DNA from: a virus
IMG/VR virus record: IMGVR_UViG_3300035661_000044
Location: 1 to 64,000 of that record
Length of the DNA: 64,000 nucleotides
Strand: one strand, 5' to 3'
Both the position numbers and the translations under genes were made by a program. The notes under the pieces were generated by a model that searched no databases, was not told the origin of the DNA, and was given only the letters and a program-made list of their open reading frames with translations. Of this stretch, positions 9,301-17,992 are shown piece after piece. Position 1 is the stretch's first letter. Each line of letters starts with the position of its first letter.

Positions 9301-12300
9301 ATACTTAGTTGTATCTATACTTTTTATTTGAAAATAAACATAGTCATCTGTAAATACTGTTATGCTAGTATCGCGCAAGTTTATACAGTAGGGATATACT
9401 GTGCTTTTATTTTTTACTTTATCGTCATACTGTAAGGGCTTTTCAATAGAGCACTGTATACCAAGCTGTAGACAAATCTTTTGTATAAATAGCTGTAGTT
9501 GTCTGTTTGTTGTGCTACCGTTTATTATCCCTTCACCAGAAAAATCAGCCCCGCTCTCTAGTAAGTAGGACATTAGCATGAACAGTATACAGTCGCTAGG
9601 CGCGTTTAACAACTCATCCGGTATTCTCTTTTCATTATCTTCTCTAAGTAAAGTCTTTATAGATTTAGCAAGAGTACTATTATATAGAGTTACTTTTAGT
9701 ACTGTACCAAGATCGCTTATATCTACTTGATATTCGGTTATTTCTTTTAGTAGGCTAGATATAGTATCAGCGTGCTCTTTACTTAAAGTAAATGATATAC
9801 CGGAGGGTTCTCCTTGGTCGTATATTATTATTCCGTTGGCTAGATACCATCCAAATATGGGGAATAGGTCTGTAGTTAATTCTAATGTATCCGTGTTAGA
9901 AATAGTAATATTCTTAAGCTGCCCGGTTCCTACTGGTCTTGGATATGCTAGATACTGCCCCTCTTTTAATTCATCTGCTCTTACCCATTCCCAGGATATA
10001 TAGCGCGAATAATTAGGCCGTGTTCTTTGCACTGCTACAGGAACAGGATGGTTTCCTGTTACTATAAAGCTAGCCCCATCTCCTGCATATGTTGTTATAG
10101 AGTATACAGGCTCATCTACGCTTCTTGTAAATACGTGAGTAATAGTAGTGTCTATTCCATAGATGTTCTTTACTGTATCGCCAATAGCTACTTTATCTGC
10201 TCTAACAGGGTTACCTTCTACCATAACTTCTACGTCTGGTAGTAAGCATCCAGTTAGCCACCATCTGCCTCTTCTTACTGGCTCTCTTCCTTCTGATAGA
10301 TACTCCTGCTGTTCTTCATAGCTCCTAGGCTGCCAATAGTCCTCAACCCCAGGCATTAAATCAACAAGAGCCTTAGAGCGGTTAGTTATTCCAAGTATAT
10401 CAGCGGTCCACGATCCTGCTAGTGCAGCATGCGCTCTAATATTACCAATAGCCTTATCTGGCGTAAAGCCTATTGTATTACTAGAAACATAGTTAGCATA
10501 TTTCCAGGCTTCAACTGCACCAAAAGCTGGAAGAACTCTCTTTAGAGCTAGATTTTTGTATATCGAAGCAGTATTTTGTAGGTCTGAGTCTGGAAGTCCT
10601 AGACCATACTCCGCAAGCATTTTATTAAGTCTATATGCCATGTGGTATCCAGGACCTGGGTTGACGGCTCTACCCATTCCCGGTACTGTTTCCCCATATA
10701 TATAGGAGACTATAGGATTTATACTTCTGTCTTTGATCGCCTCTAGCGTAGCTCCTACATAATTACTACCAGCAGGAACTGCATATAATCTAGTTCCTAC
10801 ACCTTCTATACCTTCACCATTAATCCATGGAGTAGCGCCTCCATGCCATCTATTTAGTACGTCTTTTAATATGTCTCCTACATTACTACCGGGACTCCTA
10901 ATGATATTAGCTATTTCTTCTGCTCTAGCGCCTTGATCTAAGAACTTATTACTTAAGTATTTTTCATTAAATAAGCCCCAGATACTAGCCATCAGATCAT
11001 TCTTAGCACTTTTAGATAGCTTAGGAATACTGTTTATATTCTCTCGCATCACATCAAATATATAGGGGGCGTCTGGATTATCGGCTATGTGAGAGAATAT
11101 CTCATCATAAAATACTTCTCTAATCTTATCGAACCCTGCTACTGGATCCGATTCTCCTAACAGTCCGCTAAGATTAATTATACTAGGACTTGGATTCTTT
11201 AGTATCCCTTGAGATAACAGTCCTATATCATTTTGTACAAATCGTCTAGCATTAATTTTAGTATGTAGCCCACTAAATATTCCTGCTGATGCTCTATCAA
11301 AAAATCTAACGTTGTGTAGAATTTCTCCTCCTACTGCAGCATCTATTTCTCTTAGCGCAGTAGCGAGAGACTCATCAGAAAAACCTTCATTAATAAGACC
11401 TATAAATCCTGGATGAAGATTGCTGTGCTTTATTATTTCTGGGCTAAATATCTGGCTAGGTTTAATACCTTTAGGTATAGAGGTATACTTACGTACTGTT
11501 CCAAGAATATTTTCTATATCATCTATGCTATTACTTCCCTGCATAACTCTATTTAGTGAGTTTACTGGGTTGCTCGCATACTTATCTGCATTAGGCCATA
11601 GCCATTTTCCTATAGCGCTCCAGGCTTTTCCAAATTTAGACGGCTCCCCCTGCCTATCTAGGCCCATAACATCCATTATTTGGCCTAGTGTATTGTAACC
11701 TACCCACTTTCTTAGATTACCTTTTTGTGAATAATAAAGATTTGGGTTAGATCTTATGCGAGAAAACTCCTGCATAAGTCCAAATCTAGCATCTTTAATA
11801 TTCCATTTATTAATTTCATCTGGAAATGGAACAGAACCTACTACTCTATTTCCACCTTCTCCTACCTCTTCCGTTCCAAATATTCTATTACCAACATAGT
11901 ATACGTCTCTAAGAAGTTCGCCTTTATTATTAAATAGCTTAGAACGTAGTTTTTGTGGTGCAGCCTCATAAATTTCTCTTTGTAGGCTTCCAGCTCCTAG
12001 AGTACCAGCAAAGTCTTTTGCTCCCCCTCTTAACCAAGGCATGAACTTAAATGGCATTAGACCACCAAGTCCTGGAGCTACTGGTACAATGAAATTATTA
12101 GATAGTATATTAAACCCGGCCTCTGCCATATTCATAAGAGGCCCTAGATTAAAAGCTGACTCTCCTGTGCTTACTATATCAGTAGGCAGATTTTCTATAA
12201 TGCTTCTTATAGCTAAAGTGTCTATACTCTTAGTAGTTGCTTTTACTGCGTGCTCTTCAGCTAGTGCTAAAGAATAGGCAGCTTTTGCAGCCATAATATC

Positions 12301-13143
12301 CGCTTTAGTTAGACCCTTCATACGATGCTGAAGAACTTTTATAAACACTTCTTCGCCAGCGCTTGGAGAAGAATAGAAATTGTTTCTAATAGTAGGATGT
12401 CTTAATATTCCTTCTATCTCAGGTAGAACGCCCTTAGAGGTTAATTCTCCTAGTCTCAGCCGTTTTATTCCGAAGGCTCCGAGAATTCCACCTGTTTTAT
12501 TACCAGTAGCAATTTCTTTAAGATGAGCGGCAAATAGTTTATTAGCTTCTAGGAACGCTTGTCCAGGAACTACATGTACGAAGTTACTAGCTTTAATCCT
12601 GGCTTCTTCTACGTCTACTAGCAGCTGTTGTTGATTATGTGCCCTTGCTTGGGTTAGCTTAGAAATAACGTTCTTTCTATAGAACGGACTTGATAGTACC
12701 TTATCTGTAGTCAGGCTACTCAAGATATCTTGAGATGTACCACTAGCATTAAATAGTAACCTTGCTTCTTCTTCAGACCACCCTTTAGAAACAAGGTGCC
12801 TCATGCCTATAGCTCTCATAGACTGCTTAGGTAAGTCTATACCTACAAGTCTATTAAAGCTACGAAACGCTACCCCTAATCTACTTTCTTCTATAGCTAG
12901 TCTAGAAGCCTGTTGTATAGGAACTTCTCCGGCACGTACATTTCTTAGGGTACCAGAGTATACTCTTCTTTCAACAAACTTACCTAGTCTCTGAGCTCCT
13001 CTAATTACTTGATTTCCTATATACCGTCTAATATTAGGAGCAGCTAAAAAAACACCAAGACCAATAGCTCCAGCGGCTCCTAAGGCCCACCTGGTGCGTG
13101 ATTGATCTTGGTCTCTATCCTGATAACTTCTAAAGTTTGCCAT
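6364..13143 (-). CDS. Tape-measure-like giant tail protein with intein and SNase-like segment
   Basis: The gene encodes 2259 aa, reduced to 1919 aa after removal of a 340-aa intein (residues 966-1305). It follows sheath, tube and chaperone-like genes, the usual position of the tape-measure protein, and its length and Gly/Ala-rich hydrophobic helices agree. Around residues 1700-1800 the sequence ILDANTFIVEEDEHPIRLAG and, about 80 residues on, GGTNVNRALIDTGVG resemble a staphylococcal-nuclease/OB fold. The RL pair is present but the usual catalytic Glu is not evident. A hydrophobic glycine-zipper-like segment (LTGAFIGSLFGRLVGGKKIGAAVGGALAAQ in part) follows. An internal virion or ejection protein is the alternative. 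Confidence 0.7.
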   Translation of the reverse strand: MANFRSYQDRDQDQSRTRWALGAAGAIGLGVFLAAPNIRRYIGNQVIRGAQRLGKFVERRVYSGTLRNVRAGEVPIQQASRLAIEESRLGVAFRSFNRLVGIDLPKQSMRAIGMRHLVSKGWSEEEARLLFNASGTSQDILSSLTTDKVLSSPFYRKNVISKLTQARAHNQQQLLVDVEEARIKASNFVHVVPGQAFLEANKLFAAHLKEIATGNKTGGILGAFGIKRLRLGELTSKGVLPEIEGILRHPTIRNNFYSSPSAGEEVFIKVLQHRMKGLTKADIMAAKAAYSLALAEEHAVKATTKSIDTLAIRSIIENLPTDIVSTGESAFNLGPLMNMAEAGFNILSNNFIVPVAPGLGGLMPFKFMPWLRGGAKDFAGTLGAGSLQREIYEAAPQKLRSKLFNNKGELLRDVYYVGNRIFGTEEVGEGGNRVVGSVPFPDEINKWNIKDARFGLMQEFSRIRSNPNLYYSQKGNLRKWVGYNTLGQIMDVMGLDRQGEPSKFGKAWSAIGKWLWPNADKYASNPVNSLNRVMQGSNSIDDIENILGTVRKYTSIPKGIKPSQIFSPEIIKHSNLHPGFIGLINEGFSDESLATALREIDAAVGGEILHNVRFFDRASAGIFSGLHTKINARRFVQNDIGLLSQGILKNPSPSIINLSGLLGESDPVAGFDKIREVFYDEIFSHIADNPDAPYIFDVMRENINSIPKLSKSAKNDLMASIWGLFNEKYLSNKFLDQGARAEEIANIIRSPGSNVGDILKDVLNRWHGGATPWINGEGIEGVGTRLYAVPAGSNYVGATLEAIKDRSINPIVSYIYGETVPGMGRAVNPGPGYHMAYRLNKMLAEYGLGLPDSDLQNTASIYKNLALKRVLPAFGAVEAWKYANYVSSNTIGFTPDKAIGNIRAHAALAGSWTADILGITNRSKALVDLMPGVEDYWQPRSYEEQQEYLSEGREPVRRGRWWLTGCLLPDVEVMVEGNPVRADKVAIGDTVKNIYGIDTTITHVFTRSVDEPVYSITTYAGDGASFIVTGNHPVPVAVQRTRPNYSRYISWEWVRADELKEGQYLAYPRPVGTGQLKNITISNTDTLELTTDLFPIFGWYLANGIIIYDQGEPSGISFTLSKEHADTISSLLKEITEYQVDISDLGTVLKVTLYNSTLAKSIKTLLREDNEKRIPDELLNAPSDCILFMLMSYLLESGADFSGEGIINGSTTNRQLQLFIQKICLQLGIQCSIEKPLQYDDKVKNKSTVYPYCINLRDTSITVFTDDYVYFQIKSIDTTKYSGTVYDFEVAEGESFCLIAQAVHNSRQAFVGDKIQYYSPSWYQLSQSKWQEASNVDLNSDEYWGHSAIPTPSHPFSPIKKLLDPYWWEEKHKEDRPYIETGTLFSPDTFLGNIGNMTIGRILKPTRIMHPEYLEEGVEEGSDSGRYGAPSATRVSFTKSGEYKVLQGGGALQTGLGTGGEGPYSSAGGGQSGGSGTWTPIKGGDLVDSSFDYSNAISSKSFKVQSTKLTEQFWDLAGIYGYAQKVAATALGTAPTINTPVIQSADRGYGYERRFWDRNLGGIPGDLSEFWRRIIPHRNRNIHEYNPVPNKMPDWMPGEDYFINFKTGDPYVKIPAGEIRLPGEAYERIHGVSGYGSLTRVEILSDVAPWSNELKTELANVRAEIAEDTPEVAEYKQKRVNEAVKRASQQKKIYKIRDYRFNQKTESREYTIKSILDANTFIVEEDEHPIRLAGTRVSKDRIRKYLKEQNIRVKKGDDSITAFYRTFGIEPGAKIRAVMATKDDDQISDDMLQTKRAAVFAGGTNVNRALIDTGVGIEKTGDNSAPGIVARYGKLSRLYGLLWEKFAHLDTPFHTKLLRVRSALEEYKRSQVYGTTAGDWAAPIKTYVRPTMDAIASRNPILATLTGAFIGSLFGRLVGGKKIGAAVGGALAAQMSIRRVLGEVFTGEKYIPKRVRKRREIEEYYDALRYVKYTRLSKQYADAALEKEGIDILKVADEKDLEGDRIKKELDKLENRKRAIMLSDASVDWKRKKVKRINREINKIVESNRKEYDIGPLAARALLYRGLAKRTITGAIPGDPLNNVMGGLPRYERELAMDIVANGSPREKKEFFSLLTKRQKSVLGQYLGIRKKDTPQKESLKEFFKNYQLPDDTWAGWKEEFNLENARVVTAQKEGVTPMEMGIYPINSMDAKIATREVPIPVIHGEVADVHRTLETLLKGRGVRDISIELNMSNSTKGSESNIEVNLSHDRTNEVASKI
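9229..10248 (-). other. Intein (340 aa) inside the tape-measure-like gene
   Basis: The in-frame insertion begins with Cys (G/CLLPDVEV), has the block B signature TGNHPVPV, block F SGTVYDFEV and block G QAVHN followed by Ser+1. These are the residues needed for protein splicing. A LAGLIDADG-like block (LFPIFGWYLANG) has Asn where the catalytic Asp is expected, and the second block (LMSYLLESGAD) is also divergent. Splicing should therefore work while homing is probably lost. Confidence 0.9.
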
Positions 13144-13148
13144 AATTA

Positions 13149-13739
13149 CTATCTACTTATTACGGAACTATGCTCTTCCTCCCATTGTCTTAACTTGTGC
13201 TCAGGAATTTCTCCGGGTCCTACTAGAATAGGAGGAACAACTCGTCCACTTGGATTATTAGGAGCAGGAGGTACCGGCTTTTTATTTGACCTACGTTCAA
13301 ACGGGTTCATGGTTATAAACTTATCTACGTCTAGCCCATACATAGAAGCTGCTAATAACTGTGCTGCTCCGGCAGACTTAAACCAATCTATAGGATCCAT
13401 ATTCCTTATCTGGTCTAAAGGTAGATGAAGTACTCCCATCATTAATATTTCTAGTTTGCCAGAGGATGAGATTATCCATTCTTCTACTTCTTCTTGTAGA
13501 AGTTCGGTACCCTCTTCCGTCATACCAGAGGCTTCTAGAATCTTTCTTGCTAGTGTGGTTGGTATTCCAGCCAGACAGTTGTCTAAATCTATATCTGGAT
13601 AGACTACACAAGCTCTACAAAGAGAGTCTTCTATATCTACCTGAAATTCACACCTAAGGGCTTCTTCTAGCTCTGCACGAGTAGCTCCACGGTATTTATA
13701 TAATGTACCAAGAACCTCTGTTTTGTAGACACGGGGCAT
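13149..13739 (-). CDS. Tail assembly chaperone-like protein (one repeat module)
   Basis: The protein is about 196 aa from ATG 13739. A TTG at 13757 would add six residues, but MPRVYKTEV has a GGA-type RBS. Residues up to about 75 carry the pattern R-x-E-L...IEDSLCRACVVYP...LAGIPTTLARKILEASG, which also occurs twice in the neighbouring 13806-14474 product. The C-terminus is Pro-rich. Position just upstream of the tape-measure candidate supports a tail assembly chaperone. No frameshift joining the two genes was seen. Confidence 0.55.
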   Translation of the reverse strand: MPRVYKTEVLGTLYKYRGATRAELEEALRCEFQVDIEDSLCRACVVYPDIDLDNCLAGIPTTLARKILEASGMTEEGTELLQEEVEEWIISSSGKLEILMMGVLHLPLDQIRNMDPIDWFKSAGAAQLLAASMYGLDVDKFITMNPFERRSNKKPVPPAPNNPSGRVVPPILVGPGEIPEHKLRQWEEEHSSVISR

Positions 13740-13769
13740 GTATTTTAATCCGTACAAGTTATGGGCCAG

Positions 13770-13791
13770 CCCCTATCATAATAGATAGGGG
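13770..13791 (-). terminator. Intergenic hairpin
   Basis: CCCCTATC/GATAGGGG is an 8-bp stem with a 6-nt loop in the 48-65-bp gap between the two chaperone-like genes. It lacks a T-run and may instead tune expression of the downstream gene. Confidence 0.45.
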
Positions 13792-13805
13792 CGACCAAAT
13801 ATTAT

Positions 13806-14474
13806 TTATAGCTCTTCTACTTTGCTAGGATCCGAGAACCCAGAAAGTAGCATAATCTGTGCGGCCAGTATTGTAGGAACTCCTGCGCCAGTAGCAGACC
13901 AGTCTACATTCTCTGGCCAGATAAGACATCTCTTGACGCCCTCTACCTCTCCGTCCATTTCTCTTGGTAGCTTTTGTAAACTAGAGTACTCGGGTCTTAG
14001 CATGGGTCTAATAACATAGGTGCTATTACCAATAGTAACAGCTCTCATTGGGTAAGAATACTTTTTCTTTAGGGTTTCTTTGTCCTTATCTGTTAGTACC
14101 TGTACAGTAGGCATCTCTGTAAGATCTTCAACATCTAGATCCTCAAAGTCATTCATACCAGATGCATCTAGATAAGACTTTTCCTGGATATGCTTAGCTA
14201 ATGTTGGAATAGCCCCGGCAGGAAGCGTAGCCCAATCTGGTGGGGCTAGCTGAGGCCACAATAAAGCATAGTCTACGATCTTTTCTTCTATGTCCGATAG
14301 CCTTACTCCCTGTCCATTCTCATCAATCCATCTTTGAATCTTAGCGTACTCTTCCCTATTTATATAGGTAAATACAAAATCCTGCCCAAATAACGTTTTC
14401 TTATACAGAGGCCTATTTGAAACCTGTTCTTTTAAGCTTGCAATGATCTCCTCTGTAAGTTCCTGTCTAGTCAT
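13806..14474 (-). CDS. Tail assembly chaperone-like protein (two repeat modules)
   Basis: The 222-aa product contains two copies of one module. Copy 1 (about residues 25-105) has FTYINREEYAKI...IEEKIVDYALLWPQL...AGAIPTLAKHI. Copy 2 (about 145-222) has VIRPMLRPEY...EGVKRCLIWPENV...GAGVPTILAAQIMLLSGF. A third copy forms the N-terminus of the next gene. The arrangement, between tube genes and the tape-measure candidate, points to a tail assembly chaperone. Homology to known chaperones is inferred from position, not from a diagnostic motif. Confidence 0.55.
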   Translation of the reverse strand: MTRQELTEEIIASLKEQVSNRPLYKKTLFGQDFVFTYINREEYAKIQRWIDENGQGVRLSDIEEKIVDYALLWPQLAPPDWATLPAGAIPTLAKHIQEKSYLDASGMNDFEDLDVEDLTEMPTVQVLTDKDKETLKKKYSYPMRAVTIGNSTYVIRPMLRPEYSSLQKLPREMDGEVEGVKRCLIWPENVDWSATGAGVPTILAAQIMLLSGFSDPSKVEEL

Positions 14475-14507
14475 ACTTAATCCTTTCTATTGATAATATT
14501 GTGAACT

Positions 14508-15365
14508 TTAAGGTAAGTCAATACTCTTACCAGTTTCCGGAATAAGGTCTCTAGCTATAAAGCTATATATTTCTAGTATATTTCTACCGCTGTCGTCTAT
14601 GGACTTACCTGCTACATTGATCTGAACCCCATCCAATGCCTCAATAGTTCCCGCAGTCTTTGATGGAAGGCCTGTTCCTATCTTACCAAATACTGCTCTC
14701 TCATCAATATTTAGTTTAATATCACCGTACTTTATATATATGGTAATCCCATCGCTGCCTACATCATATAGTGGAGAGTTAGTATTTCTAGCAGAGGTTT
14801 CTACTGACCTATCTTCAGCCCCCCAAAACTTTTCTATATTCTTCTGTCTGATCTCATCTAAGATAGCGTAGTTAAACCCACCAGTACTGTTGTGTCTTGA
14901 CGCTCCTAATATCTCCTCTGGCGTGGAAGGAAACTGTGATATTATAGAAGACTTCATCTTATTACTTGTTCTTACGTCTTCTTTAGAGGAGCCGGCTTTT
15001 ATATTTTTAAGTTCTTTCAGTACTAGTGGAATATAAAACGATCGCTTGAAGTTAATACTAAATGATCCTTGAATAATCCTACTTCCTCTAGCTACTGATC
15101 TATATGTATAATCTCCATAAGAATATAATGGCAGAGTATTTTCAGACACCTGATACTGTATATTTACAATATCATCTATATACATATCATTAAAAAATAT
15201 AGAAACATCGACACCTGACCAATAGGCCGAGTTAAACTCATCTACAACAGTTTGGTATTCTCGGTCATTAGTCTTAGAATAAAGATATGGAGCAGTCTGA
15301 ACTCTTTCGCTGCGGGATGTTTTAAATAGTCTAGATAGAGTAGAGGGGACAGATGTTGGTAGCAT
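14508..15365 (-). CDS. Tail-tube-like paralog 3
   Basis: This is a 285-aa protein. The stretch YWSGVDVSIFFNDMYI...IQYQVSENTLPLYSYGDYTY...GSRIIQGSFSINFK matches the layout of the two tube-like proteins encoded upstream (SG-[VA]-D-I, then a Pro-containing strand, then GxxxIxGxhxhxF). The middle region (about residues 125-180) is polar and poorly conserved. Being third and most divergent, it could be a tube initiator, baseplate hub-proximal ring or tail completion protein. Confidence 0.55.
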   Translation of the reverse strand: MLPTSVPSTLSRLFKTSRSERVQTAPYLYSKTNDREYQTVVDEFNSAYWSGVDVSIFFNDMYIDDIVNIQYQVSENTLPLYSYGDYTYRSVARGSRIIQGSFSINFKRSFYIPLVLKELKNIKAGSSKEDVRTSNKMKSSIISQFPSTPEEILGASRHNSTGGFNYAILDEIRQKNIEKFWGAEDRSVETSARNTNSPLYDVGSDGITIYIKYGDIKLNIDERAVFGKIGTGLPSKTAGTIEALDGVQINVAGKSIDDSGRNILEIYSFIARDLIPETGKSIDLP

Positions 15366-15384
15366 TATATTATTTATTCCTTAC

Positions 15385-16263
15385 TTACCATAGAGTAACA
15401 GGAGTAGCTCCTCCTGTACCGTCATCTATTGGTGTTGCTAGAGGAGGAGGCCCCCATGCCCAAACATTAGGGTTGGGTTGAGGAGACGAGGGGTATTGGG
15501 AAGGATCTGTATTTGATGTCACTCCAGGAGGCAGAGGAGTTTGCCCAGTCATACTAATAGCAGTATTAGTAGGATCTAGAATAGGCACACTACTTTGTGA
15601 AGTGTTAGAAAAGTGACTACTATCTATTGGTTCCAAATCCTCTTTTTCTCTTCTCTTTGAGTCTATAGCTCCTGTATCAGGCATAATATCAAGAGGTTGA
15701 AACGGTATTCTATCAACTGCCATATAGGAGTAGGTTTCCATAACAGAGATATTATCTAGAGAGTACGTTTCTCCTTCATCTAAGATACTTACTCCCAATA
15801 CCCCAGTATAAGACACTGTACCTGCTTCATTAACAAATGTAACGCTTACGTCAAATGGAGGAAGCTCGTCTGGTAAGAACATCTCTAATGGCCTATTAGA
15901 GCTTCCTCTAGGATCAAGAGGCTTAGGATTTTTATCTCTGTCTTCAGTAGCCATTACCATTCTATGCCATACAGTTCTATCAAACGAGGAGAATACCATA
16001 GTACCACCACAGGTTCTATGCCCTGCTGTAAATCCTCTAACTCTTATTTTACCTAGTGCTGTTACCGGGAACTTGTCTCTATGCGTAGAGATAGAGAGCA
16101 TGTTTAGAGTGCCAAGAGTATAGCTTTTTCTTCCTGGAAGAACCACATAAGCGACTATATCTACTCCAGAGAACACCTTAGCAGTAGAATAATCATCTTC
16201 TGCAACATATCTATCTAGCATCTTTTCGTTGCTTACAAACATGTACTTATTAGTTTCAGCCAT
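15385..16263 (-). CDS. Tail-tube-like paralog 2 with Pro-rich tail
   Basis: The protein has 292 aa. Residues about 25-110 include VFSGVDIVAYVVLPG and GHRTCGGTMVFSSFDRTVW, and residues about 135-190 include PPFDVSVTFVNEAGTVSYTG. Both align with the 17185-17979 product. After about residue 210 a Pro/Ser/Thr/Asn-rich, low-complexity tail replaces the folded domain. The tube-like core plus flexible extension suggests a decorated tube or tube-baseplate component. Confidence 0.6.
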   Translation of the reverse strand: MAETNKYMFVSNEKMLDRYVAEDDYSTAKVFSGVDIVAYVVLPGRKSYTLGTLNMLSISTHRDKFPVTALGKIRVRGFTAGHRTCGGTMVFSSFDRTVWHRMVMATEDRDKNPKPLDPRGSSNRPLEMFLPDELPPFDVSVTFVNEAGTVSYTGVLGVSILDEGETYSLDNISVMETYSYMAVDRIPFQPLDIMPDTGAIDSKRREKEDLEPIDSSHFSNTSQSSVPILDPTNTAISMTGQTPLPPGVTSNTDPSQYPSSPQPNPNVWAWGPPPLATPIDDGTGGATPVTLW

Positions 16264-16292
16264 CTTATTCTTCCAACGAAGCCGTGCTTCTC

Positions 16293-16298
16293 ATTATA
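16293..16298 (-). promoter_or_regulatory. Minus-strand -10 box (TATAAT)
   Basis: TATAAT on the minus strand is followed by GAGAAGCACGGCTTC and then the start at 16263. A near-identical layout (TATAATAAGCACGGCTTT) precedes the 39510 start, so a shared promoter plus untranslated leader is likely. No good -35 is visible. Confidence 0.45.
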
Positions 16299-16303
16299 AG
16301 ATA

Positions 16304-17083
16304 TTAGCCCTTAGTTGCTTCGACCTGTCTAATGGTCCAGAAGTCAGAGCATAGATCCGGGCTGGTTATGTAGGCATAGGGCATCATGAAGTACCCTGCC
16401 AGTCCCCACTTTGCACCCCAAGAATTTCTAACGATAAACATTTTCTTACTATCATCATATCCAACAGCCATAACCGCATGCCCGCCAACAAGGCCTTCGG
16501 TTGGGCCAGGCATTGGTAAGATACCGGTCTTAGCAACAGCATCAGACTCAAAGCTTTCGTATACTGACATTCCAAAAACAAATGGGTATCCTTCTACAAG
16601 ACATGACTTTAGATGATCTAAATCCTGTACTATAGATAGATACTTAATAACAAGATGCTTTAAGCCGTCTGTATATGCAGATTTGGTAGGCTTTCTTGCA
16701 AACTTCTGAATATCATAAGGCATAAACTTTTCGTGGCATGCTCCCTTTGAAGCCATAGCCTTCATTGTATCTCTAAGGCTTGCACCACTATCTTGTGAGG
16801 CTGTATTCTCTAATACTCGAGTATTGTAATATACGAATAGTCTGGAGGGCAGATAATCCCCAAGACTAGATTTATCCTGTACAAATTCGTATAATGCACT
16901 ACCAGCGTTAGCTGTACAGCTCCCAAGGTCTCCCTGGTCATATACAGGAGGACACACAGGTCTAAGATCAACTACTCCCGGTAGTGTTTTCTTAGGCGCT
17001 GCATCTTTTAATGGGAAATACTTAAAGTCACGATGGTCTGGTAAATCTGGCGTCCATCCATAGCGAGCTATTTTACGAACCAT
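16304..17083 (-). CDS. Papain-like (C1A) cysteine peptidase
   Basis: This is a 259-aa protein from ATG 17083, chosen because GGGAGG lies 6 nt upstream. The catalytic layout is complete: oxyanion Gln50 and Cys56 in VYDQGDLGSCTANA, His202 in GGHAVMAVGY, and Asn220 in FIVRNSWGAKWG. There is no signal peptide and essentially no propeptide. It is inserted between two tail-tube paralogs with its own promoter-like box and an upstream terminator, the arrangement of a cargo (moron) gene. It may process virion proteins or act on the host envelope; the target is unknown. Confidence 0.88.
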   Translation of the reverse strand: MVRKIARYGWTPDLPDHRDFKYFPLKDAAPKKTLPGVVDLRPVCPPVYDQGDLGSCTANAGSALYEFVQDKSSLGDYLPSRLFVYYNTRVLENTASQDSGASLRDTMKAMASKGACHEKFMPYDIQKFARKPTKSAYTDGLKHLVIKYLSIVQDLDHLKSCLVEGYPFVFGMSVYESFESDAVAKTGILPMPGPTEGLVGGHAVMAVGYDDSKKMFIVRNSWGAKWGLAGYFMMPYAYITSPDLCSDFWTIRQVEATKG

Positions 17084-17126
17084 TGCACCCTCCCGAAAAA
17101 TACAGTACAAATTTAGGAATCATTTT

Positions 17127-17135
17127 ATTATAGCA
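17127..17135 (-). promoter_or_regulatory. Extended -10 box TGCTATAAT
   Basis: The minus strand reads TGCTATAAT, a consensus extended -10. It lies about 45 nt before the ATG of the cysteine peptidase and immediately after the terminator of the tube gene. Confidence 0.6.
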
Positions 17136-17142
17136 TAAAATA

Positions 17143-17169
17143 GGGGGAGAGCATTACCTGCCCTCCCCC
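17143..17169 (-). terminator. Terminator after tail-tube gene
   Basis: GGGGGAG/CTCCCCC hairpin, followed on the minus strand by TATTTTA. It separates the tube gene (17185-17979) from the peptidase transcript. Confidence 0.7.
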
Positions 17170-17184
17170 TTTATTACTTAAGTG

Positions 17185-17979
17185 TTAGGCGGGAATCCTA
17201 TCTCCAGCAGAATCGTTCCAAGACGTATTAGGATCGTTTGGATTGAGAATACTATCAAGAGGACTTACCGCTCTTGCTACAAACGTAAATGCAGCTTCTG
17301 AGTTTAGATCGTCTAGAGTATACCCCCATCCTTCATTAACGAGCTGTACATTATGGATAGCAGTATATGCTACCTGTCCTAGCTCATTTACCATTGTTAT
17401 GGTAACATCGAATGGAGGAACCTGGTCAGAGTATCTTACTCTTCGAGTAGCAACTAAGGCGTAGGTTTCAGCAAGCTCTCTAGCAATTGCATTATATATT
17501 CCTGCATCATCAGTTAGAGATACCCTTGTAGAATTTACATTGCCACCTGCTCCAAACTGAGAAGCTAGGCTCTGAACATTGACGGTCTGAGACTGTAGGT
17601 TATTTAGTTTTATATTATTAGGAATTTGAAAATAGTCTATGTCACCAATAAAGTTAACATTCTGGTCTAGTAACTTAGACATCTTCAAGATAGCATGCTT
17701 ATCGAACTGAGTGAATACAAGGTTACCGGCTATAGCGCGCTTACCTTTAACAAAGGCCTTTGGGTTAGGATCTCCCATTACAAAGACAGGCATTACCTCT
17801 CTAGTAATGGAAACCGTAATACCCTGTAAGCTAGCCACTCTCTTGTGCCCCATATAAGCAACAATGTCTGCACCAGAGAATGCACTAAACGTCTTCTCAG
17901 CCTCCTCAAAAGATTGCTTAGCTTTAGGATTGTTCTGAATGGTATTATAAATTGAGCCACCAGCTCCGATCTGTCCCAT
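17185..17979 (-). CDS. Tail tube protein (paralog 1)
   Basis: This is a 264-aa protein directly downstream of the sheath gene, the standard myophage position of the major tube protein. Diagnostic stretches are AFSGADIVAYMGHKRVASLQG (part), GKRAIAGNLVFTQFD and PPFDVTITMVNELGQVAYT. It shares these with 15385-16263 and more weakly with 14508-15365. It starts at ATG 17979 behind GGAGATAAAAT. It is the best candidate for the major tube subunit because of its position and compact length. Confidence 0.75.
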   Translation of the reverse strand: MGQIGAGGSIYNTIQNNPKAKQSFEEAEKTFSAFSGADIVAYMGHKRVASLQGITVSITREVMPVFVMGDPNPKAFVKGKRAIAGNLVFTQFDKHAILKMSKLLDQNVNFIGDIDYFQIPNNIKLNNLQSQTVNVQSLASQFGAGGNVNSTRVSLTDDAGIYNAIARELAETYALVATRRVRYSDQVPPFDVTITMVNELGQVAYTAIHNVQLVNEGWGYTLDDLNSEAAFTFVARAVSPLDSILNPNDPNTSWNDSAGDRIPA

Positions 17980-17992
17980 ATTTTATCTCCTT

